Shown: positions 8,019 through 19,294, counted from the stretch's first letter. The stretch: 64,000 bases of DNA from Brevibacterium sp. CCUG 69071 (GCF_021023135.1 NZ_PGFV01000003.1:248001-312000), one strand, 5' to 3'. Program-made: numbers and translations. Notes: generated by a model from the letters alone, not told the origin.

Positions 8019-9548
8019 ATGGCTGCCACCCCCGCCCCAGCCGTCGTCCGCGGCGACACCACGACCCCGCTCGTCAACGCTGCTGAGCTGCCCCCGCTCA
8101 CCCATTTCATCGACGGTGCCTTCGTCGAGTCGGCGGCCGGTGCGTCCGGTGCAGCCGGTGCGGCCGCTTCCACGACGACGATCGTCAATCCGGCCGACGG
8201 CACCACCATCGCCGAGGTGGCCGAGGGCGAGACCGCCGACGTCGATTCCGCGGTGGCTGCGTCCCGTCGGGCCCTGCCTGCGTGGAAGGCCACGACTCCG
8301 AAGGAGCGGGCCGACATTCTGCTGGCCATCGCCGATCGCATCGAGGACAACGCGGACCTGCTCATCCGCCTCGAGTCGCTGAACACCGGCAAGCCGCGTG
8401 TCGTGTCCGAGGACGATATCTCGATGTCGGCCGATACCTTCCGCTTCGCGGCCGGCGCCGGCCGCGCCTTCACCGAGATGGGTGCCGGCGACTATGTCGA
8501 GGGGCACACCTCGGTGATCCTGCGCGAGCCCGTCGGCGTCGTCGGTGTCGTCGTGCCCTGGAACTATCCGCTGCTCATGGCCGCGTGGAAGATCGGGCCG
8601 ATCCTCGCCGCCGGCAACACCCTCGTCCTCAAACCCTCCGAGCAGACTCCGCTGTCGACGCTGAAGTTCGCCGAGCTCGTCGCCGACCTGCTGCCCGCGG
8701 GTGTCCTCAACATCGTCACGGGCCTCGGGCCGAGTGTCGGTGCGCGCCTGTCGAGCCACCCGGACATCGATCTCGTGGCGCTGACCGGCAGCGTCGGCAG
8801 CGGCAGGGCCGTGGCGACGAGCGCGGGCGAGAGCCTCAAGCGGGTTCATCTCGAGCTCGGAGGCAAGGCCCCGGTGATCGTCTTCGACGACGCCGATCTG
8901 CAGGCGGCCGCCGAAGGCGTGCGCAATGCCGGGTACTGGAACTCGGGTCAGGAATGCGGTGCGGGCACGCGCGTGCTCGTCCACTCCTCGGTGGCGGAGA
9001 AGTTCACCGAACTGCTCGCCGAACAGGTCGGCAGCTACACGGTCGGTGACCCCCGCGGCGGAGAGTCGGTCGAACTCGGTCCGATGATCTCCGAGGCGCA
9101 CTTCGAGCGGGTCACGGGCTTCCTCGACCGGGCGATCGCCGATGGTGCGAAGCCGGTCGTCGGCGGTGGTGCGCTTGAGGGCCCCGGCTTCTTCGTCGCC
9201 CCGACCGTGCTGGCGAACATCGCTCCCGGCTCCGAGGCTTCTCAGGAGGAGATCTTCGGGCCCGTCGTGACGATCGAGACCTTCGAGACCGAGGACGAAG
9301 CGCTGACACGGGCCAACGAGGTCCCCTACGGTCTGGCCGCCTCGGTGTGGACCACGGATGCCGCGCGCAGCCTCGACGCTCCCCGGCACCTCGACTTCGG
9401 GACCGTGTGGGTGAACTCGCACCTCGTGCTCGCCGCCGAGGTGCCATGGGGCGGATTCAAAGGCTCCGGCTATGGCCGCGACCTCTCGATCTGCGCGCTG
9501 AACGACTTCTCCCGCACCAAGCACGTGCAGATCAACCACTCCCGCTGA
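8019..9548 (+). CDS. aldehyde dehydrogenase, betaine/gamma-aminobutyraldehyde dehydrogenase type
   Basis: 509 residues, NAD(P)-dependent ALDH superfamily. The cofactor and catalytic motifs are visible: VVPWNYPLLMAAWKIGPILA, LTGSVGSG, the general-base Glu in LELGGKAP and the nucleophile Cys313 in NSGQECGAG. The start ATG follows GGAGG by 5 nt; the first 50 residues are a low-complexity extension. The closest functional classes are betaine aldehyde and 4-aminobutyraldehyde dehydrogenases. Either fits: the neighbouring amine oxidase and decarboxylase suggest an aminoaldehyde, while the downstream sarcosine operon suggests betaine. It is divergent from the AGCS symporter and probably controlled through GntR box 2. 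Confidence 0.87.
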   Translation: MAATPAPAVVRGDTTTPLVNAAELPPLTHFIDGAFVESAAGASGAAGAAASTTTIVNPADGTTIAEVAEGETADVDSAVAASRRALPAWKATTPKERADILLAIADRIEDNADLLIRLESLNTGKPRVVSEDDISMSADTFRFAAGAGRAFTEMGAGDYVEGHTSVILREPVGVVGVVVPWNYPLLMAAWKIGPILAAGNTLVLKPSEQTPLSTLKFAELVADLLPAGVLNIVTGLGPSVGARLSSHPDIDLVALTGSVGSGRAVATSAGESLKRVHLELGGKAPVIVFDDADLQAAAEGVRNAGYWNSGQECGAGTRVLVHSSVAEKFTELLAEQVGSYTVGDPRGGESVELGPMISEAHFERVTGFLDRAIADGAKPVVGGGALEGPGFFVAPTVLANIAPGSEASQEEIFGPVVTIETFETEDEALTRANEVPYGLAASVWTTDAARSLDAPRHLDFGTVWVNSHLVLAAEVPWGGFKGSGYGRDLSICALNDFSRTKHVQINHSR

Positions 9549-9573
9549 GGGCCGAGAACGCATCGAGCGCAGG

Positions 9574-9621
9574 CCGCAGCGTCGAAAGCAGAGTTCAGGG
9601 AACCCGCTTTCGACGCTGCGG
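9574..9621. terminator. bidirectional terminator hairpin between aldehyde dehydrogenase and purU
   Basis: A perfect 16-bp inverted repeat (9574-9589 with 9606-9621, CCGCAGCGTCGAAAGC and its complement) around a 16-nt loop, between converging genes. Confidence 0.8.
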
Positions 9622-9633
9622 CGTGCTTTCGTC

Positions 9634-9693
9634 GTCGAACTGCGTCGAACTGCGTCGAACTGGGTCGAACTGCGTCGAGCTGCGTCGAACTGC
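9634..9693. repeat. six-copy 10-bp tandem repeat abutting the purU stop
   Basis: Six head-to-tail units of GTCGAACTGC (units 3 and 5 have one change each). The last unit ends at 9693 and the purU stop begins at 9694. It lies between the terminator hairpin and the gene end. Confidence 0.85.
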
Positions 9694-10548
9694 TCAGCGC
9701 AGGACGACGGTCCGCTTCCCGGAGAGGAACACGCGGCCATCGCAGTGCCACTTCACGGCATTCGACAGGGCCTTGCACTCGGCATCACGGCCGGCGGCGA
9801 CGAGGTCTTCGGGACCGAAGGAATGGTCGACCTCGACGAGCTGCTGGGCGATGATCGGGCCTTCGTCGAGTTCGCTGTTGACGAAGTGCGCCGTCGCACC
9901 CACGGTCTTCACGCCACGTTCCCACGCCTGGTGGTAGGGCTTGGCCCCCTTGAATGAAGGCAGGAACGAGTGGTGGATGTTGATCGCCCGGCCGGTCAGT
10001 TCCCGGGCCAGGTCGTCGGAGAGGATCTGCATGTAGCGGGCGAGCACGACGAGGTCGACCTCGAAGCGGTCGACGAGGTCGAGCAGCTTCGCCTCCGCCT
10101 CGGGCTTGGTCTCCTTGGTCACGGGGACTCGGAAGAACGGGATGTGGTGCCATTCGACGAGTTCACGGTGGTCCGGGTGGTTCGACACCACGGCCGCGAT
10201 CTCGATGGGCAGCTCCCCGATCTGGGCACGGAAGAGCAGGTCGTTGAGGCAGTGCTCGAACTTCGAGACCATGATGAGCACTCTGCGCTTCTGGCCCTGC
10301 GGCCACAGCTGCCAGCGGGCATCGAATTCCTCGCCGAGGGCGGCGAAGTCCGTCCGCAGCGCATCGATGCCGTTGCCCGGCTCTTCCGAGACGCTGAAGT
10401 CGATGCGGAGGAACAGCCGCTTCGTGTACTGGTCGTCGAACTGCTTGAGCTCCTTGATGTCACCCCCGTGTTCGAGCAGGGCGCCGGTCACCTTGTGGAG
10501 GATGCCGGGGCGTTCGTCGCATTCGAGGGTGAAGATGAAATCCTGCAT
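9694..10548 (-). CDS. purU: formyltetrahydrofolate deformylase
   Basis: About 284 residues. An N-terminal ACT domain (FIFTLECDERPGILHKVTGALLEHGGD) is followed by a formyltransferase-like catalytic domain with LVVLARYMQILS, the INIHHSFLPSF active-site loop and GATAHFV. It hydrolyses 10-formyl-THF to formate and THF. The ATG chosen follows GAAAG; a GTG six codons upstream is possible. It is the last gene of the sarcosine operon, 62 bp after sdaA. There it recycles the one-carbon units that sarcosine oxidase loads on THF. Confidence 0.93.
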   Translation of the reverse strand: MQDFIFTLECDERPGILHKVTGALLEHGGDIKELKQFDDQYTKRLFLRIDFSVSEEPGNGIDALRTDFAALGEEFDARWQLWPQGQKRRVLIMVSKFEHCLNDLLFRAQIGELPIEIAAVVSNHPDHRELVEWHHIPFFRVPVTKETKPEAEAKLLDLVDRFEVDLVVLARYMQILSDDLARELTGRAINIHHSFLPSFKGAKPYHQAWERGVKTVGATAHFVNSELDEGPIIAQQLVEVDHSFGPEDLVAAGRDAECKALSNAVKWHCDGRVFLSGKRTVVLR

Positions 10549-10573
10549 GTCACTATTCTTTCTCACGAGGGCG

Positions 10574-10613
10574 GAGAGTGCGATTCCAGAGAGTGCGATT
10601 CCTCAGCGATTCA
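10574..10613. repeat. 15-bp direct repeats at the sdaA 3' end
   Basis: GAGAGTGCGATTCC occurs at 10574-10587 and 10589-10602. A third partial copy (GCGATTCAGC) runs into the sdaA stop codon at 10611-10613. Confidence 0.65.
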
Positions 10614-11993
10614 GCACTCGACGACGTTGACGGCGAGTCCGCCGCGGGATGTCTCTTTGTACTTCGATTTCATATCGGCCCCGGTCTGGCGCATCGTCTC
10701 GATGGCCTGATCGAGGCTGACCCGGTGGCTGCCGTCGCCGTGCATCGACAGCCTGGCGGCGTTGATCGCCTTCACCGAGGCGATGGCGTTGCGTTCGATG
10801 CAGGGGACCTGCACGAGTCCGCCGACGGGATCGCAGGTCAGCCCGAGGTTGTGCTCGAGCCCGATCTCGGCGGCGTTCTCGACCTGTTCGGCAGACCCCC
10901 CGAGCACCGCGCACAGGCCCGCGGCAGCCATCGCGCAGGCCGATCCGACCTCCCCCTGGCAGCCCACCTCGGCCCCGGAGATCGAGGCATTGCGTTTGAA
11001 CAGGATGCCGATCGCTCCGGCCGTGAGCAGGAACTTCACGATGGCCTCGTCATCGTCGCCGCTGACGAACTTGACCATGTAGTGCAGCACCGCGGGAATG
11101 ATCCCCGCAGCACCGTTGGTCGGGGCGGTGACGATGCGCCCGCCCGAGGCGTTCTCCTCGTTGACGGCGAGCGCGTAGAGGTTGACCCATTCTAGGGCGT
11201 CGAGCGAACCGGTGGCCTGGTACTCGGCGTCTTCGAGCCTGGCCCGCAGCTCGGGGGCACGGCGGCGGACCTTGAGCCCGCCGGGCAGAGTCTTCTCCTC
11301 ACGAGTGCACCCGTTGTGCACGCATTCGCGCATCACCGACCAGATCCGCAGCAGCTTCTCCCGCAGCACGGTCTCGTCCTGTCGGGCGCGTTCGTTGACG
11401 GCCATCAGCTCGGCGATGCTCAGCTCGTGCGTCCGGCACTGTTCGAGCAGCTCATCGGCGGTGGAGAAGTCGATGACGTCGCGGGCTTCGGTGCTGACTG
11501 CTTCGTCCGCCTGCTCCGCCGCGAGCTCCTCGGCGGTGACGACGAATCCGCCGCCGACCGAGTAGTACTCGCGCTCGATGGTCTCATCGTCGGTCTCCGC
11601 GCGGATCCGCATCCCGTTGGGATGCCCCGGCAGGGATTTGCGCAGATGCAGCTTGAGGTCCGTCTCCGGTTCGAATTCGATGAACAGTCGCCCGCCGAGG
11701 TGGAGCTTGCGCTGCGTTGTCACCTCCCCCACCAGCGGTTCCACCTGATCGGGATCAAGCGTTTCGGGGTCGAAGCCGCTTAAGCCCACGAGGACCGCCG
11801 AGTCCGAGCCGTGGCCGATGCCGGTCGCGGCCAGCGATCCAAAGAGACCGACCCTGACCCGCCGCACGCGGTGGAGGACTCCCTGTCCCTCGAGCTCCTC
11901 GACGAACCGCAGGGCCGCGCGCATCGGCCCCACGGTGTGGGAGGACGAGGGGCCGATGCCGATCGAGAAGAGATCGAGGACGCCGAGTGCCAT
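10611..11993 (-). CDS. sdaA: L-serine ammonia-lyase, iron-sulfur type
   Basis: 460 residues, single-chain bacterial L-serine dehydratase. The N terminus [22 protein letters not shown] and the C-terminal [19 protein letters not shown] are diagnostic. Conserved Cys residues (in [20 protein letters not shown] and LTCDPVGG...PCIERN) can ligate the oxygen-labile 4Fe-4S cluster. It converts serine, made from glycine by GlyA, to pyruvate and ammonia. The start overlaps the soxG stop by 1 bp. Confidence 0.95.
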   Translation of the reverse strand: MALGVLDLFSIGIGPSSSHTVGPMRAALRFVEELEGQGVLHRVRRVRVGLFGSLAATGIGHGSDSAVLVGLSGFDPETLDPDQVEPLVGEVTTQRKLHLGGRLFIEFEPETDLKLHLRKSLPGHPNGMRIRAETDDETIEREYYSVGGGFVVTAEELAAEQADEAVSTEARDVIDFSTADELLEQCRTHELSIAELMAVNERARQDETVLREKLLRIWSVMRECVHNGCTREEKTLPGGLKVRRRAPELRARLEDAEYQATGSLDALEWVNLYALAVNEENASGGRIVTAPTNGAAGIIPAVLHYMVKFVSGDDDEAIVKFLLTAGAIGILFKRNASISGAEVGCQGEVGSACAMAAAGLCAVLGGSAEQVENAAEIGLEHNLGLTCDPVGGLVQVPCIERNAIASVKAINAARLSMHGDGSHRVSLDQAIETMRQTGADMKSKYKETSRGGLAVNVVEC

Positions 11994-12679
11994 CAGCCGC
12001 TGCTCTCGGCTCCGGCCGCCGTCTCGGCAGACACGAACTCGGCAGACACGAATTCGGCCATGCCGTCGAGCAGCCAGCGGACCGCGAAGTCCGCGAAGCT
12101 CGCCCGCGGGTAGATCCGATACTCGTGGTCCGCAAAGTGGTGGAGGATGATCGGCACCGGACCCATCTGGGTGACGATCGCGGTCCCGACTCCGAAAGAG
12201 CGCGGGTGGATGTCGGCGCGGATGCTCTTCTCGAGGACTTCGCGGGCCTTGGCACCCGAGAGTTCGAGGATCGTGCGGTTGGCCGAGAGCTCGACGGCCT
12301 GTCCTGGTAGCCCCTCGAGGGCCGCCTCGGCGACGAGGGTCTCACCCGGCTGCTGAGCACGGGAGACGTCGACGGCGAGGAACTCATCGGGACCCAGCCA
12401 CAGGGCGTGCAGTCCGGCACCGTCGCCGGTGACCTCACCGACGCGCGTGGGCAGGGCGAGCCCGAGGGCGTTCTCGAGCGCCTGCCCGGAGGCCGATCCC
12501 GGGATCGCGCGCAGGCCGATCTGGGGGCGGAACGCCAGTTCGCGCAGGGCCACGGCATTGCCTCCGCCGGCGGTGGCTCGGGCCATGTCCTGACTCAGGT
12601 GGGCGGCCGGGGATACGCGCAGGTCATCGAGGACCTCGGCGGTCTCACGGGTCTGGGTGGAATACGAGGTGTCAGCCAT
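11993..12679 (-). CDS. soxG: sarcosine oxidase gamma subunit
   Basis: 228 residues, the small GcvT-like gamma subunit of heterotetrameric sarcosine oxidase; segments such as GARIREV-type helices and [10 protein letters not shown] fit. It overlaps soxA by 8 bp and sdaA by 1 bp, in the usual soxBDAG order. Near the C terminus a 15-bp tandem duplication (12024-12053) gives [10 protein letters not shown], which looks recent. Confidence 0.9.
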   Translation of the reverse strand: MADTSYSTQTRETAEVLDDLRVSPAAHLSQDMARATAGGGNAVALRELAFRPQIGLRAIPGSASGQALENALGLALPTRVGEVTGDGAGLHALWLGPDEFLAVDVSRAQQPGETLVAEAALEGLPGQAVELSANRTILELSGAKAREVLEKSIRADIHPRSFGVGTAIVTQMGPVPIILHHFADHEYRIYPRASFADFAVRWLLDGMAEFVSAEFVSAETAAGAESSG

Positions 12680-15596
12680 CGCGGCGGTTCCCTTCTGGGT
12701 CGTAGAAGACGGGTGAGGTGATCTCGACGTCGACGAGTTCGCCTCCGAGCGGGGACTGGACGATCTCTCCGGTCCGGTTGCGGCCGTTCTCGACGAGCGC
12801 GAGGCCGATCGGACGGTCGAGCGCCGGTGACATGTACGAGGAGGTGACGTGGCCGATCATCGGCACCGGACCCGCCTCGGGGGTGACCGGGGTGCCCGCC
12901 GTGATGAGCTGCGCACCTTCGGCCAGCCGGGTGGTGCCGTCGACGGGGAGAACCCCGACGAGGTGTTTGCGGTCCTCCCGTGCCGTGTCGATCCGGGAGT
13001 AGGAGCGTTTGCCGATGAAGTCCTTGACCTTCGAGACGATCCACTCCATGCCCGCGTCCTGCGGGGTCACGGTTCCGTCGGTGTCCTGACCGACGATGAT
13101 GAAGCCCTTCTCCGCACGGAGGACGTGCATGACCTCGGTGCCGTAGGGGGTGATGTCGAACTCGGCTCCCGCCGAGGCTGTGGCCTCCCACACGGCCAGG
13201 CCGTAGTAGTTCTCGACGTTGATCTCGAAGGCGAGCTCGCCGGAGAAGGAGATCCGGCAGATGCGTGCCGGGATTCCGTTGGTCAGGGTGGTCTCCCGGA
13301 AGCCCATGAACTCGAAGGCCTCGTTGGACACGTCGAGGTTCGGGGCGAGCTTGGCGATGACATCGCGCGAGCGGGGTCCGGCAACCGCGACGGTCGACCA
13401 TTCCTCGGTCACCGAGGTGAAGACGACGTCGAGGTGCGGCCATTCGGTCTGGTGCCATTCCTCGAGCCATTCGAGCACGGTCGCGGCACCGCCGGTGGTC
13501 GTGGTCATGTAGTACCGGTCCTCGGCCACGCGCAGGGTCACACCGTCGTCGAAGACCATGCCGTCGGGCTTGCACATCAGCCCGTAGCGGCCCTTGCCGA
13601 CCTTGAGTTTCTTGAACCCGTTGGTGTAGATCTGTCCGAGGAACTCACCGGCATCGGTGCCGCGGATCTCGATCTTGCCGAGGGTGGAGGCATCCTGGAA
13701 GCCGACGGATTCGCGCACGGCCTTGCCTTCGCGCAGCACCGCGGCATCCATGTCCTCGCCCGGGCGAGGGTAGTACCAGGGTCGCTTCCACTGTCCGACG
13801 TCTTCGAACTCGGCACCGTGGGCCACATGCCAGGGGTGGATGGCGGTCACGCGTGCCGGGTCGAAGAGCTCGCCCTTGCGGCGGCCGGCCAGAGCCGCGA
13901 AGGGCACAGGGGCGAAGGGGGCGCGGAAGGTCGTGTGTCCGACCGCGCCGAGGTCGTTCTCCCCGAGCACCGCTGCGATCGCACCGATCGCGTTGACCGC
14001 GCTCGTCTTGCCCTGGTCGTTGGCCGTGGAGATCGAGGTGTAGCGCTTGATGTGCTCGACCGAGCGCATGCCCGCGTTCATCGCCCGCTGCACATCGGCG
14101 ACGGTCTGATCGCGTTGGAGATCGATGAACTGGCGAGCCGCTTCGTCCTCACCGGAATCCGCGGTCGTGACCAGCCACAGCGGGCGGGCCGGTGCGAAGG
14201 CCGTGGGTTGGGCCTGTGGGGTGACCAGCTGGGCGGGGAATCCGGTCCGGTTCGCGGCGGCGCTTCCCGCCTCGGCGCCCTGTCGCAGGGCGGCTTCGAG
14301 CGAGTACTCGCCGGTGATCGCGCCGACCGTGAACTGGTCGCGCACAGGGGTCGTCGGGACGAAGGCGGCGATGTCCTCGCGCCATTCGATCGGGCCCTTG
14401 CGCTGCCCGTGGAGGTGGATGACCGGGGAGAATCCGCCGGAGACTGCGAGCAGGTCGGCATCGATGTCCTCTCCCGCCGAGGCGGCCACGCCGTCCTCGT
14501 CGAGAGCGGCGACGCTCACCCGGCTGAGTCGCCCGGCCGGACCGTCGCCTGCGGTGCCGGTGACCGCGGAGCCGAGGATGAGGCGGGTGCCCGTGGCCTC
14601 GGTGGTCTCCTGGGCGATCGCCGAGGCGGTCGTCCGGGAGTCGATGATCGCGGGCACTGTCACGCCTGCCGCGTGGAGTTCACTCAGAAGTTCGTAGGCC
14701 GAGTCGTTCGTCGTCGCGATTGCGACGTTCTCACCCGCGGCGACGCCGTAACGGCCCAGATAAGTCCGCACAGCCGAGGCGAGCATGATGCCGGGTCGGT
14801 CGTTGTCGGTGAACACGATCGGACGTTCGTGGGCGCCGGTGGCGAGGATGACCTGCCCTGCGCGGATGTGCCACACCCGCTGGCGGGTGGCGGCCCGGGT
14901 GGAGCCGTGGGAGTTCGCGTTGCCGTTGCCGGCCTCGACCACGGTCTGGGTGCGGTCTTCGAGGGCGAGGAAGAAGTTCGAGTCGTAGCTGCCGAAGACC
15001 GTGGTGTTGGGCACGTACTGCAGCTCTTCGGCCGCGGCGAAGCCGTCGACGGTGGAGGCGATCCAGTCGGCGGCGGCCATCTCGTCGATGGTCTCGTGCG
15101 GGGTCGAGCGCAGCGAACCGCCCGGGAGTGACTGGTCGTCGAGGAGCAGCGTGCGGGCACCGGACTTGCCGGCTTCGCGGGCCGCTGCCAATCCGGCGGG
15201 ACCGGCGCCGACGATGAGCACATCGGTGTGCACGTGCTTGTGTTCGTAGACGAGTTCGTCGCGGTCGGGGTCGAGGATGCCCAGACCCGCGAGGTAGTCG
15301 GCTTCGAGGCCTTCGGTGATGGGCACGCGGGTGGCCGGCAGCATGGATTCGGCCACATCGCCGTCGAGGCGCGGGTGGACGCGGACGAGGGCGTTGGACT
15401 CCTCGATGCCGGCGCTGATGATGCCCCGAGCCCGGCCCAGGTAGGTGGAGTTGCCGCAGTCGATGCGGCCGACGGCGATGAGCGCGCTGGCGATCGTGTC
15501 ACCGGCGAAACCGGTGTAGGTCTGACCGTCGACGCTGAACGTCACTGGCCGGGAGGTGTCGATCCCGGTGGCGCCGGGCAGTCGAGTGGTCGTCAT
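12672..15596 (-). CDS. soxA: sarcosine oxidase alpha subunit
   Basis: 974 residues, the expected size. Order of parts: an N-terminal ferredoxin-like segment ([22 protein letters not shown]), a dinucleotide-binding fold ([29 protein letters not shown]) that binds NAD, a second disulfide-reductase-like region ([14 protein letters not shown]), and a C-terminal GcvT-type tetrahydrofolate domain ([14 protein letters not shown] to [15 protein letters not shown]). The complex oxidises sarcosine to glycine and transfers the methyl as 5,10-methylene-THF, with peroxide as by-product. The start overlaps soxD by 4 bp. Confidence 0.96.
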   Translation of the reverse strand: MTTTRLPGATGIDTSRPVTFSVDGQTYTGFAGDTIASALIAVGRIDCGNSTYLGRARGIISAGIEESNALVRVHPRLDGDVAESMLPATRVPITEGLEADYLAGLGILDPDRDELVYEHKHVHTDVLIVGAGPAGLAAAREAGKSGARTLLLDDQSLPGGSLRSTPHETIDEMAAADWIASTVDGFAAAEELQYVPNTTVFGSYDSNFFLALEDRTQTVVEAGNGNANSHGSTRAATRQRVWHIRAGQVILATGAHERPIVFTDNDRPGIMLASAVRTYLGRYGVAAGENVAIATTNDSAYELLSELHAAGVTVPAIIDSRTTASAIAQETTEATGTRLILGSAVTGTAGDGPAGRLSRVSVAALDEDGVAASAGEDIDADLLAVSGGFSPVIHLHGQRKGPIEWREDIAAFVPTTPVRDQFTVGAITGEYSLEAALRQGAEAGSAAANRTGFPAQLVTPQAQPTAFAPARPLWLVTTADSGEDEAARQFIDLQRDQTVADVQRAMNAGMRSVEHIKRYTSISTANDQGKTSAVNAIGAIAAVLGENDLGAVGHTTFRAPFAPVPFAALAGRRKGELFDPARVTAIHPWHVAHGAEFEDVGQWKRPWYYPRPGEDMDAAVLREGKAVRESVGFQDASTLGKIEIRGTDAGEFLGQIYTNGFKKLKVGKGRYGLMCKPDGMVFDDGVTLRVAEDRYYMTTTTGGAATVLEWLEEWHQTEWPHLDVVFTSVTEEWSTVAVAGPRSRDVIAKLAPNLDVSNEAFEFMGFRETTLTNGIPARICRISFSGELAFEINVENYYGLAVWEATASAGAEFDITPYGTEVMHVLRAEKGFIIVGQDTDGTVTPQDAGMEWIVSKVKDFIGKRSYSRIDTAREDRKHLVGVLPVDGTTRLAEGAQLITAGTPVTPEAGPVPMIGHVTSSYMSPALDRPIGLALVENGRNRTGEIVQSPLGGELVDVEITSPVFYDPEGNRRDG

Positions 15597-15886
15597 CGAA
15601 CCGCTCCTTCGGATGTCGTCGGGCGCGGATCGCCCATCGGGTAGATGGCGGTGAAGTCATAGGTCACGGTGTCGCGGACGGCGTTGAACCATTTGCGGCA
15701 GCCGAGGCTGTGGCTCCACCTCTCGGCGTAGGCACCGCGGTCGTTGTCGCGGTAGAAGAGGTACTCGGCCCACTCCCTGTCGGACAGCGCATAGGGGTCC
15801 TCGGGGTAGGGCACGTGGGCCTGTCCGCCGTAGTGGAATTCGGTTTCGTCGCGGGGCCCGCAGTTCGGGCAGCTGATGAGAAGCAT
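15593..15886 (-). CDS. soxD: sarcosine oxidase delta subunit
   Basis: 97 residues, the zinc-binding delta subunit. The ligands known for this family are present: Cys6 and Cys9 in ISCPNCG, His59 and Cys63 in [10 protein letters not shown]. It lies 28 bp after soxB and overlaps soxA by 4 bp. Confidence 0.95.
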   Translation of the reverse strand: MLLISCPNCGPRDETEFHYGGQAHVPYPEDPYALSDREWAEYLFYRDNDRGAYAERWSHSLGCRKWFNAVRDTVTYDFTAIYPMGDPRPTTSEGAVR

Positions 15887-15914
15887 GGGGTGTCCTTCCT
15901 GGTCCGGTCCGCGC

Positions 15915-17132
15915 TCAGTGGGCCACGGCGGCCGCGCCGTGCTCGTCGATGAGGTGGCCGGTCTCGAACCGTTCGAGGGCGTAGGGGGCGTTGAGCGGGT
16001 GGGGGTCGTCGTTGGCGATGGTGTGGGCGAAGGTCAGTCCTGCTGCCGGGGTTCCCTTGAAGCCTCCGGTGCCCCAGCCGCAGTTGACGTAGAGGCCGTC
16101 GACCTCGGTCCTCGACACGATCGGCGAGGCGTCGAGGGTGACATCGACGATTCCGCCCCAGGTGCGCAGCACATGGGCGCGGGAGAAGATCGGGAAGAGT
16201 TCGACCGCGGCGGCCAGCTGCTCCTCGATGACGTGGAAGCCGCCTCGTTGGCCGTAGCCGTTGTAGGAGTCGACGCCGGCACCCATGACGAGTTCGCCCT
16301 TGTGGGCCTGGGACACGTAGACGTGGACATGGTTGGACATGACCACGGTCGGGTGGACGGGTTCGAAGAGTTCGGAGACCAGGGCCTGCAGCGGATGGGA
16401 CTGGATGGGCAGGCGGATGCCGGCCATGTCCGCGAGCACGGAGGAGTCGCCGGCCACGCACATGGCCACGCGTTCGGTGGCGATGTTGCCGCGGTTGGTG
16501 CGCACTCCCACGACCTTGTCGCCGATGCGTTCGACACCGGTGACCTCGCAGTTCTGGATGATGTCGACACCCATCTCATCGCACTTGCGGGCGAAGGCCC
16601 AGGCGACGTGATCGTGCTTGGCGATGCCGGCACGCGGCTGGTACGTCCCGCCCATCACCGGGTAGCGCAGGTCGTCGCCGATGTTGATGATCGGGCAGAC
16701 TTCCTTGACCTGCTTGGGGTCGAGCCATTCGGCGTCGACACCGTTGAGGAAGTTCGCATTGACCCGGCGCTGGGATTCGCGCACGTCCTGGAGGGTGTGA
16801 GCGAGGTTGAGCACGCCGCGCTGGGAGAACAGGAAGTCGTAGTCGAGTTCCTCGGGCAGCTGCTCCCAGAGTTTGAGCGACTTCTCGTAGATCGCCGCGG
16901 ACTCGTCCCAGAGGTAGTTCGAGCGGATGATCGTCGTGTTCCGGGCCATGTTGCCCCCGGCCAGCCAGCCGCGCTCGAGGATCGCGATATTGGTCATGCC
17001 GTGGTTCTTGGCCAGGTAGTAGGCGGTGGCCAAGCCGTGTCCGCCGCCGCCGATGATGACGGCTTCGTAGGATTTCTTCGGCTCCGGGTTGCGCCAGAGG
17101 AAGTCCGGGTGTTCCGGGAGTTGGTCTGCCAT
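15915..17132 (-). CDS. soxB: sarcosine oxidase beta subunit
   Basis: 405 residues. The FAD fold [23 protein letters not shown] is near the N terminus. The [11 protein letters not shown] segment contains His173, at the position where corynebacterial enzymes carry covalent [16 protein letters not shown] completes the flavin site. This subunit holds the sarcosine oxidation site. It is very like the corynebacterial enzymes, down to the C terminus [13 protein letters not shown]. It overlaps the glyA stop by 1 bp. Confidence 0.96.
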   Translation of the reverse strand: MADQLPEHPDFLWRNPEPKKSYEAVIIGGGGHGLATAYYLAKNHGMTNIAILERGWLAGGNMARNTTIIRSNYLWDESAAIYEKSLKLWEQLPEELDYDFLFSQRGVLNLAHTLQDVRESQRRVNANFLNGVDAEWLDPKQVKEVCPIINIGDDLRYPVMGGTYQPRAGIAKHDHVAWAFARKCDEMGVDIIQNCEVTGVERIGDKVVGVRTNRGNIATERVAMCVAGDSSVLADMAGIRLPIQSHPLQALVSELFEPVHPTVVMSNHVHVYVSQAHKGELVMGAGVDSYNGYGQRGGFHVIEEQLAAAVELFPIFSRAHVLRTWGGIVDVTLDASPIVSRTEVDGLYVNCGWGTGGFKGTPAAGLTFAHTIANDDPHPLNAPYALERFETGHLIDEHGAAAVAH

Positions 17133-18514
17133 CAGCGTGCTCCGATCTCTGCGACGGTGGGGTAGAGCGGGTGGGCGGTGGCCAGGGCCGTGACCCGGGC
17201 TGACAGTTCGGCGATGGTCTCCGGGGAGGCGCCGCCGTCTTCGGTGCCGGCCTTGAGCGCCTCGGCGATAATGTCGGCCACCTCGGCGAAGGCGTCCGAA
17301 CCGAATCCACGGCTGGCCAGGGCGGGGGTGCCGATGCGCAGCCCCGAGGTGACCATCGGAGGCCTGGGATCGTTGGGCACGGCGTTGCGGTTGACGGTGA
17401 TCCCCACCTCGGCGAGGAGGTCCTCGGCCTGTCCGCCGTCGAGCACGGAGTCGCGGAGGTCGACGAGGACGAGGTGGACGTCGGTGCCGCCGGTGACGAT
17501 CGAGATGCCACGTGAGGCGACGTCATCCTCGCCGAGGCGGCGCGCCAGTTCCGAGGCTCCGGCCAGGGTGCGGCGCTGCTTGTCGACGAAGGTGTCGGTG
17601 GCGGCGAGTCCGAAGGCCACGGCCTTGCCGGCGATGACGTGTTCGAGGGGTCCGCCCTGCTGGCCGGGGAAGACTGCGGAGTTGATCTTCTTCGCGACGT
17701 CCGCGTCGTTGGTCAGGATGATGCCTCCGCGGGGGCCGCCGAGGGTCTTGTGGGTCGTCGAGGACACGACGTGGGCGTGCGGCACGGGGGAGGGGTGGAG
17801 TCCGGCGGCGACGAGTCCGGCAAAGTGGGCCATGTCGACCATGAGGTAGGCGCCGACCGAATCGGCGATGCGGCGGAACTCGGCGAAGTCGAGCTGGCGG
17901 GTGTAGGCGGACCAGCCGGCGACGATGAGCTTGGGTCGGTGCTCCTCGGCGAGGCGTGCGACCTCGGCCATGTCGACCCGGTGGGTGTCATCGCTGACGC
18001 CGTAGGCGACGATGATGTAGAGGCGACCGGAGAAGTTGATCTTCATCCCGTGGGTGAGGTGGCCGCCGTGGGCGAGGTCGAGGCCGAGCACGGTGTCGCC
18101 GGGGCGGATGAGCGCGTGCATCACCGAGGCGTTGGCCTGGGCGCCGGAGTGGGGCTGGACGTTGGCGTGCTCGGCGCCGAAGAGGGCCTTGACGCGGGAG
18201 ATGGCGATGCGTTCGATCTCGTCGACGTGTTCGCAGCCGCCGTAGTAGCGGCGTCCGGGGTAGCCCTCGGCGTACTTGTTCGTCAGCACCGAACCCTGCG
18301 CGGCCATGACCGCGGTGGCCGTGTGGTTCTCCGAGGCGATCATCTCGAGGCCCTCGCGCTGGCGGGCCAGCTCCGCGTCGATGAAGCCGGCGATCTCGGG
18401 ATCGAGCTCGCCGATGGGAGTGCTCAGCTCAGCGGGTTCGCGGCTGGGGAAGTCTGCGCTGTCGGGGTGTGCGAACTCGGTCCGGTCGGGACGGTCCACG
18501 ATCTGGTGTGTCAT
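17132..18514 (-). CDS. glyA: serine hydroxymethyltransferase
   Basis: 460 residues, PLP enzyme. Motifs: [26 protein letters not shown] ([16 protein letters not shown]) and the PLP-Lys motif [15 protein letters not shown]. It joins glycine with methylene-THF to give serine, so both products of sarcosine oxidase are used at once. The start has AAGGAG 5 nt upstream. First gene of the glyA-soxBDAG-sdaA-purU operon. A housekeeping copy is expected elsewhere in the genome. Confidence 0.95.
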   Translation of the reverse strand: MTHQIVDRPDRTEFAHPDSADFPSREPAELSTPIGELDPEIAGFIDAELARQREGLEMIASENHTATAVMAAQGSVLTNKYAEGYPGRRYYGGCEHVDEIERIAISRVKALFGAEHANVQPHSGAQANASVMHALIRPGDTVLGLDLAHGGHLTHGMKINFSGRLYIIVAYGVSDDTHRVDMAEVARLAEEHRPKLIVAGWSAYTRQLDFAEFRRIADSVGAYLMVDMAHFAGLVAAGLHPSPVPHAHVVSSTTHKTLGGPRGGIILTNDADVAKKINSAVFPGQQGGPLEHVIAGKAVAFGLAATDTFVDKQRRTLAGASELARRLGEDDVASRGISIVTGGTDVHLVLVDLRDSVLDGGQAEDLLAEVGITVNRNAVPNDPRPPMVTSGLRIGTPALASRGFGSDAFAEVADIIAEALKAGTEDGGASPETIAELSARVTALATAHPLYPTVAEIGAR

Positions 18515-18541
18515 CGGATCTCCTTCGATCGCTTGATCGTC

Positions 18542-18555
18542 AACTAATATATCAG
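18542..18555. promoter_or_regulatory. candidate operator in the glyA/GntR divergent promoter
   Basis: AACTAATATATCAG; read in reverse (CTGATATATTAGTT) it resembles TTGATGTATCAGTTG at 19514-19528, matching at 12 of 15 positions with one flanking base included. AT-rich and near-dyad, beside a GntR gene. Confidence 0.4.
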
Positions 18556-18631
18556 ATGTGTTCCTGTAGTGTATGCAGAGGAATCGGATGAATGCAATGC
18601 ATCCGCAGCGAGTTTCTTCAGGAGTCAGTTC

Positions 18632-19294
18632 ATGCGCAGCCCGGCCGACGCGACGTCGCCGAAGACGTCCCTGGCCACGCGAGCGTATGAGATCCTCCGG
18701 CATCGTCTGATCATGCTCGACATCGCCCCCGGCGAGGCCATCAACGAGGCGGCGCTCAGTCTCGAACTCGACGTCGGCCGGACACCGATCCGCGAGGCGC
18801 TCAAGCGACTCGAGAGCGATCACCTCGTCGTCTCCTATCCGCGGCGGGGCACCTTCGCCTCGAACGTCGATCTCACCGACCTGTCCACGATCTCCGAGAT
18901 GCGCGAGGTCCTTGAGCCGATCGCCGCGCGCAAGGCGGCCAGGAACCTCACGTCCGCCCGGCGCGATGAGTTCACGACCACGATCGCCGAGCTGCGCACC
19001 CTCGAGGCCGGCGATGACCAGCGCACGCTGATGGAGCGCGACCTCGAAGTGCACCGGCTCATCTACCGTTCGGTCGACAACCCGCACCTCATGGAGACCC
19101 TTGTCCGCCTCGACGATCTGGCCACCCGCATCTGGTGCCTCGTCATCCCGCAGATCCCGGACCTCATCGGCCACATCCGCGAGCACATCGACCTGCTCGA
19201 GGCCGTGCTCGACGGCGACGAGTCCGCGGTCGCCGAGCTCGCCGGCGAACACGTCCGCGAATTCGACAAGACCCTCCGCGCCGCCCTCCGCTGA
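18632..19294 (+). CDS. GntR-family regulator (FCD), probable sarcosine operon regulator
   Basis: 220 residues from the ATG that follows AGGAG at 18620-18624. Winged helix: [53 protein letters not shown] helical FCD domain follows. It is divergent from glyA across about 117 bp. Divergent arrangement and shared sequence elements at glyA and at the downstream transporter suggest control of sarcosine uptake and breakdown. The inducer is unknown; sarcosine or glycine is plausible. Confidence 0.88.
   Translation: MRSPADATSPKTSLATRAYEILRHRLIMLDIAPGEAINEAALSLELDVGRTPIREALKRLESDHLVVSYPRRGTFASNVDLTDLSTISEMREVLEPIAARKAARNLTSARRDEFTTTIAELRTLEAGDDQRTLMERDLEVHRLIYRSVDNPHLMETLVRLDDLATRIWCLVIPQIPDLIGHIREHIDLLEAVLDGDESAVAELAGEHVREFDKTLRAALR

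Noticed and set aside
18515..18631. Glycine riboswitch before the glyA-sox operon
   Set aside because: The 117-bp gap shared by two divergent promoters is too short and shows no tandem glycine-aptamer pattern.
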